Below, piece after piece: positions 60,710 through 64,000 of a stretch of DNA of 64,000 nt. Positions within the stretch are counted from its first letter, which is position 1. The number at the start of each line of letters is the position of its first letter. The position numbers and the translations under genes are program-made. The notes beneath the pieces were generated by a model. That model did no database searches, was not told where the DNA came from, and saw nothing but the letters and a program-made list of their open reading frames with translations. The stretch comes from Aporrectodea caliginosa (taxonomy: Eukaryota; Annelida; Clitellata; Crassiclitellata; Lumbricidae). Location of the stretch: the NCBI GenBank assembly GCA_020284085.1, contig JACEVL010000515.1, forward strand, positions 1,097,501-1,161,500, read 5' to 3'.

Positions 60710-63405
60710 CTAAAAATTCAACAGGAAACTTATAAATTTCAAGTGACCCAGTTTTAACAATGAAATACAGAAATGCTTGCTTAAGTAAGCATATTCAAAC
60801 AGATGGAATGACCAGACAATTACAGAACATTAGATCAGCGATAAAGTAAGTAAGTATATTCTTTATTACTAATTGCATATCTGCACTTTGGCATACATAC
60901 ATTTATACAGAGCATAACATTTGTATTATCATTGATCTCATATGAGATTGTCCGCTTGTGGGATGTTATGGCAACATATGGCAAAAGTGATATAATCATA
61001 TTTTTTTAAATAAAATTTTGCTATTCAGTAGTTGACATTTAACAAATAAAGGTAGCAGATGGAAATGAGGATTCAACCTGTTCTATTTTTGTCAGTTTGT
61101 CAAAGAAGACCACCTGATGATCGTCATCACATTCTCCATTCAATCTCCTCACTGTCGAGTTCAGGATGGGAGAGGCACCATCCATGCTCTCAGATGAGGT
61201 TCCATTAAAATTGGGACTACTTCTCGTGCTACTTGTCACACTGCAGTCATCAGTCTGTGTACATCGACTGGAACGTGTGCCCTTCTGTCGCGAAGACATC
61301 TTGCGTTTGCTGGCGAGAGTGACATTACGATCTCCTGTTGAAACAAGGCACGCATTGAACCTTAAAGCTATACAAGCCACTTGCTGCATCTAATGCTGTA
61401 ACACACAACTCAACTCGAATGACATCATAGAAACTGAATGAGAAGGAAAATATCAGTTTTATGGAGGGTAAAAAGGAATTCAAAGGCAACATAGTTAGAA
61501 AAGATGGCATCTTGTAAATAATATTGATACATGAAATGTTTCATCTTCAAGCACGATTCAGTTAGCGTGAAGACGAAAAAGTCACAAGAAATTCTGACAA
61601 CAGAAAGCATCTGCTCAATATGCCAATGACTTAAACAGGGTTCTCACATTTTTTTCTCAAATTTTCAATCTATCATTGGCTGTAAGAATGAATTGCAACA
61701 TTTGCGCTGTAAGAGCTGCTGAATTGAAATTTAACTTGATCAAGATTTCTTTGAACAATTTTTCTGTCAACTGTACCACATGTAAGAAAGCTGGCCCCCA
61801 TTTGATTACTGCTGTAGCTATCTAGTAGTACTATAGAAATGCAATGTTTAGATTAAGATTTAATTAAATAAATATGTGTCACAGAGGAGCCAGATGTTCA
61901 CCATTTCCAAAAGATGTCCGACCATGACATGAAGCCTGTGATCGCAACCGACATTCCATCACAACGAGATCTTTGCAGTGTTTGTGCGCATTTATTCCAC
62001 ATTCTAGAACAGGACAGAAAATTATTTCAACCACACAACTTTTCCAATAAGAATCCACGTTAAACCAGGTCAATTCCGATAACAATAAAGGCAAACAAAG
62101 GTCATGTCACACATTTTTGTGTAAAAAGGCAATTCAAAAGTGTTTGTTTTCTGGAACTGTTTGTCTGCTACCAGTTAGTAATGCCACATGTGTTTCTCTG
62201 CTACCAGTTACATGTAGTAATGCCACATCATGTGTTTGGGCAACAATGTTATAATATTAGTTGCAAATTCCGGTAACTGTCAGCAATGGTATCAATTTGT
62301 AAGGGTAACAACATGTATTTTGGTACTAGTGTTTTATTTCCAGAATGTTCTGGTACCAATATGTTTTGGGACCAGTTTGTAGTAGTTTATGAGTGTTTAG
62401 GTACCAGTCAGTGTTGATATCACTTTTCTGGCCCCAGATAGAAATGGCACCAGTATCAGTTTGTATTGCTCCACTGTGTTCTGGCAACAGCTGCACCATA
62501 AAGCCCTAATTAATACCAGTATTCTAATAACTTTACCTGGTACAGGTATGTACCTTTCAGAATGACATACCTTTACACTTCCAACCCTGCTTTATGAGGC
62601 CCCAAAGCTGAAAAAGAGAAGTAGCATAACAAAGTAACTCAAATGCGCTAACTTTTGTAATTTCATTATCATTATGTCTGTGAAACAGTCTTCATTGGCT
62701 GCTACTGATCATCTGTTCTACCTATACTTAGAAAATTAAGGAAAATGGGGCTCCCTGGCAGCGTAGCATTAGTGCTCCTTTAGGGATAACCCTTTGACAC
62801 TAGGAAACCGATTGTGTCATGGTAGACAACTTTGCTGTATATATAACTGATAATTGGACTGAAGTGATTATGTACTGCTAGATTTGTTTTGTGAAGAATT
62901 TGGTACTTGGTGTCAATAAAAAGTGTTGAATTGAAATTGAATTGAATTGAAATGACGTTTCATAGTTATGTCATACACCATTAAAAAACTTTAAAATGAG
63001 TCTTGTTCCAGGCTAAGAAAATGAAGTCACCAACACTTAAAACGGCCTAACCCTCTGTAATTCGATTGATGGTAGTGCACTAAATAATGAACTGAAGTGA
63101 AAGTAGCATTGCTAAGGGCACTGTACGCACTTCAGTTACTTTGCATTCTGTAGCACCCTTCAGCCTCTACTGTATCTACTACTGACAAGTCAATGAAACA
63201 GTCAAATGCACAGTATGGTGTATAAACTACACCCATTGTTGATTTGGAAAGAGGCAAGGAACCTACCAATCCAGTACAGTGGATGCAGAAGGTCGGCTTG
63301 AAGTACGTGGTCTCATGAAAGTCATGCTTGAAGCATTTCCTCAGGGCATGGCAGTTGGCACGAATGAAATACGTCTTCATCTCGGCTTTGCTTATAAGGC
63401 CGTCC
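60539..63405 (-). CDS. RASGRP-like: RasGRP-family Ras/Rap exchange factor, C-terminal part (5' part outside window)
   Basis: RasGRPs are diacylglycerol- and calcium-responsive Ras/Rap guanine-nucleotide exchange factors, recruited to membranes by their C1 domain. Five exons join in phase: 63267-63405, 62571-62607, 61902-62003, 61078-61334, 60539-60709. They encode the end of an EF-hand (DGLISKAEMKTYFIRAN), a complete C1 domain with exact spacing H-x12-C-x2-C-x13-C-x2-C-x4-H-x2-C-x7-C, a Ser/Thr-rich linker containing CTQTD (vertebrate RasGRPs have a similar TQTE), and a C-terminal coiled coil ending QRDTEV and a TGA. TTYFKPTFC and LLWGLIKQGWKC are strongly RasGRP-like. The REM and Cdc25 domains must lie beyond 64000. 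The gene is convergent with the TIR gene. Confidence 0.9.
61078..61334 (-). CDS. RASGRP-like: RasGRP exon: Ser/Thr-rich linker
   Basis: Follows TTTCAACAG. Basic and Ser-rich (LASKRKMSSRQKG) with CTQTDD. Donor GAACAG|GTTGAA is moderate. If not used, the frame ends at TGA 61039. Confidence 0.8.
61902..62003 (-). CDS. RASGRP-like: RasGRP exon: end of C1
   Basis: Follows CTGTTCTAG and encodes ECGINAHKHCKDLVVMEC, completing the C1 domain, plus a short linker. Donor AATG|GTGAAC joins in phase to the next exon. Reading through would stop at TGA 61879-61881. Confidence 0.85.
62150..62520. repeat. degenerate GTTCTGGTACCAGT-like repeat in a RasGRP intron
   Basis: Scattered CTACCAGTTA, GGTACCAGT and GTGTTCTGGCAACAG words with drift. 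Confidence 0.5.
62571..62607 (-). CDS. RASGRP-like: RasGRP micro-exon: middle of C1
   Basis: Only 37 bases (LWGLIKQGWKCK plus one base), between TTTTTCAG and GTATGT. The phases fit both neighbours exactly, and the C1 cysteine spacing is correct only when it is included. Confidence 0.88.
63267..63405 (-). CDS. RASGRP-like: RasGRP exon: EF-hand end and first half of C1
   Basis: Follows CTGCCTAG and enters with one base of a split codon. Encodes DGLISKAEMKTYFIRAN (EF-hand loop end), then HDFHETTYFKPTFCIHCTGL, with the first His and first two Cys of the C1 zinc sites. Donor GATTG|GTAGGT. Confidence 0.88.
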
Positions 63406-63800
63406 CTAGGCAGAACAGAAAAGTCTCAACATCACATCAACACTACATGGAAACGTTTGTCCACTTCTAACCAGATGTAATGTAAATCTTTGAAAATTTC
63501 TCATAACTAATTTTTTTAAATCGTGACATACGAAATCTTATAATATAAGTCTTAGTTTGTTTACGTTGTCCTTCCTTATGTTTGTTTGTCTGTTTCTAAA
63601 GGCTCCGAAACGGAACGCTTTAGCGATTTGAAAAATCGCACGAAACGTTATTACGCCACGTCTGTTTCAACGCGACTATTTTCAGCTCGCAATTTTATTT
63701 AAACGCTGACATATAGACATTTTAAACTTCAAAATTATGAGCCTACCTTAATACCAATAACGGAGGCCATTAATATGCATATTTTAACCTCGCTTGAGCG

Positions 63801-63835
63801 GCGTGACGTAAGAGAAATGTTGTCTTACGTCACGC
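63801..63835. promoter_or_regulatory. perfect inverted pair of CRE/ATF-type sites
   Basis: GCGTGACGTAAGA and TCTTACGTCACGC are exact reverse complements separated by 9 bases. Each contains TGACGTAA, a CREB/ATF-type site. The surroundings (63600-63920) are CpG-richer than the introns. A promoter role is inference; a small palindromic transposon is the alternative. Confidence 0.35.
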
Positions 63836-64000
63836 GAGGATTAATTAGGCGCAATCGAAATAAAACACGGGCTCCGTTCCGAAAAATTACGAGCGCTGTA
63901 ATGGAACACGATCGAGCTTCGTCTTCTATTATATTATTTAGCCCGGGGAACAAATAATAGGCCTATATAAGGTAGAGATAACCTGTGCGGTACTATACTT

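Noticed and set aside
61166..61393. plus-strand open frame over 61166-61393
   Set aside because: Antisense shadow of the RasGRP linker exon.

Overview
The window is animal nuclear DNA: intron-rich genes with GT-AG splice sites, many decayed non-LTR retrotransposons, tRNA-derived SINE-like repeats, several families of short non-autonomous DNA transposons, and microsatellites. The gene content (TRAF3-like adaptor, TIR adaptor, RasGRP, Fos/ATF3-type bZIP) and the very frequent short motif TAGGCCTA suggest a marine invertebrate, probably a deuterostome such as an echinoderm or hemichordate. That placement is inference. Nothing looks bacterial or organellar.

Four multi-exon genes could be rebuilt by hand from splice sites, reading phase and conserved motifs. 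(1) Minus strand, 23391 down to 6465: a TRAF3-like signalling adaptor with RING, TRAF zinc fingers, coiled coil and MATH domain (8 coding exons, 497 residues as assembled, probably missing about 50 zinc-finger residues). (2) Plus strand, 41942-45310: a bZIP transcription factor of the Fos/ATF3/BATF type (3 coding exons), whose second 5' splice site appears to lack one G. (3) Plus strand, 50333-58211: a TIR-domain protein of about 584 residues in 10 phase-consistent coding exons, with an N-terminal TIR domain, a coiled coil and a long acidic tail. I do not recognise this architecture, and it is the best candidate here for something undescribed. (4) Minus strand, 63405 down to 60539: the 3' end of a RasGRP gene (end of EF-hand, a perfect C1 domain, C-terminal coiled coil and stop); its 5' part lies outside the window. 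Genes 3 and 4 are convergent.

Region by region: 1-6460 is repeat-rich intergenic DNA with a hAT-type MITE, a tandem duplication and TAG-rich arrays. 6465-23450 is the TRAF gene, whose large introns hold two related LINE remnants in opposite orientation. 23600-41900 is about 18 kb without a recognisable gene, filled with PIF-like and hAT-like MITEs, SINEs, LINE 3' ends and minisatellites. 41942-45600 is the bZIP gene with a nested hAT element in an intron. 45600-50330 is repeats, including a hAT-like element with an internal tandem array. 50333-59225 is the TIR gene. 59226-60538 is a spacer, and 60539-64000 is RasGRP.

TIR adaptors, TRAF3, Fos/ATF-type bZIP factors and RasGRP all act in receptor-to-Ras/NF-kB/AP-1 innate immune signalling in other animals. 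Their proximity within 57 kb is suggestive but may be chance. All exon borders are predictions made by eye; no alignment, domain search or transcript evidence was available.
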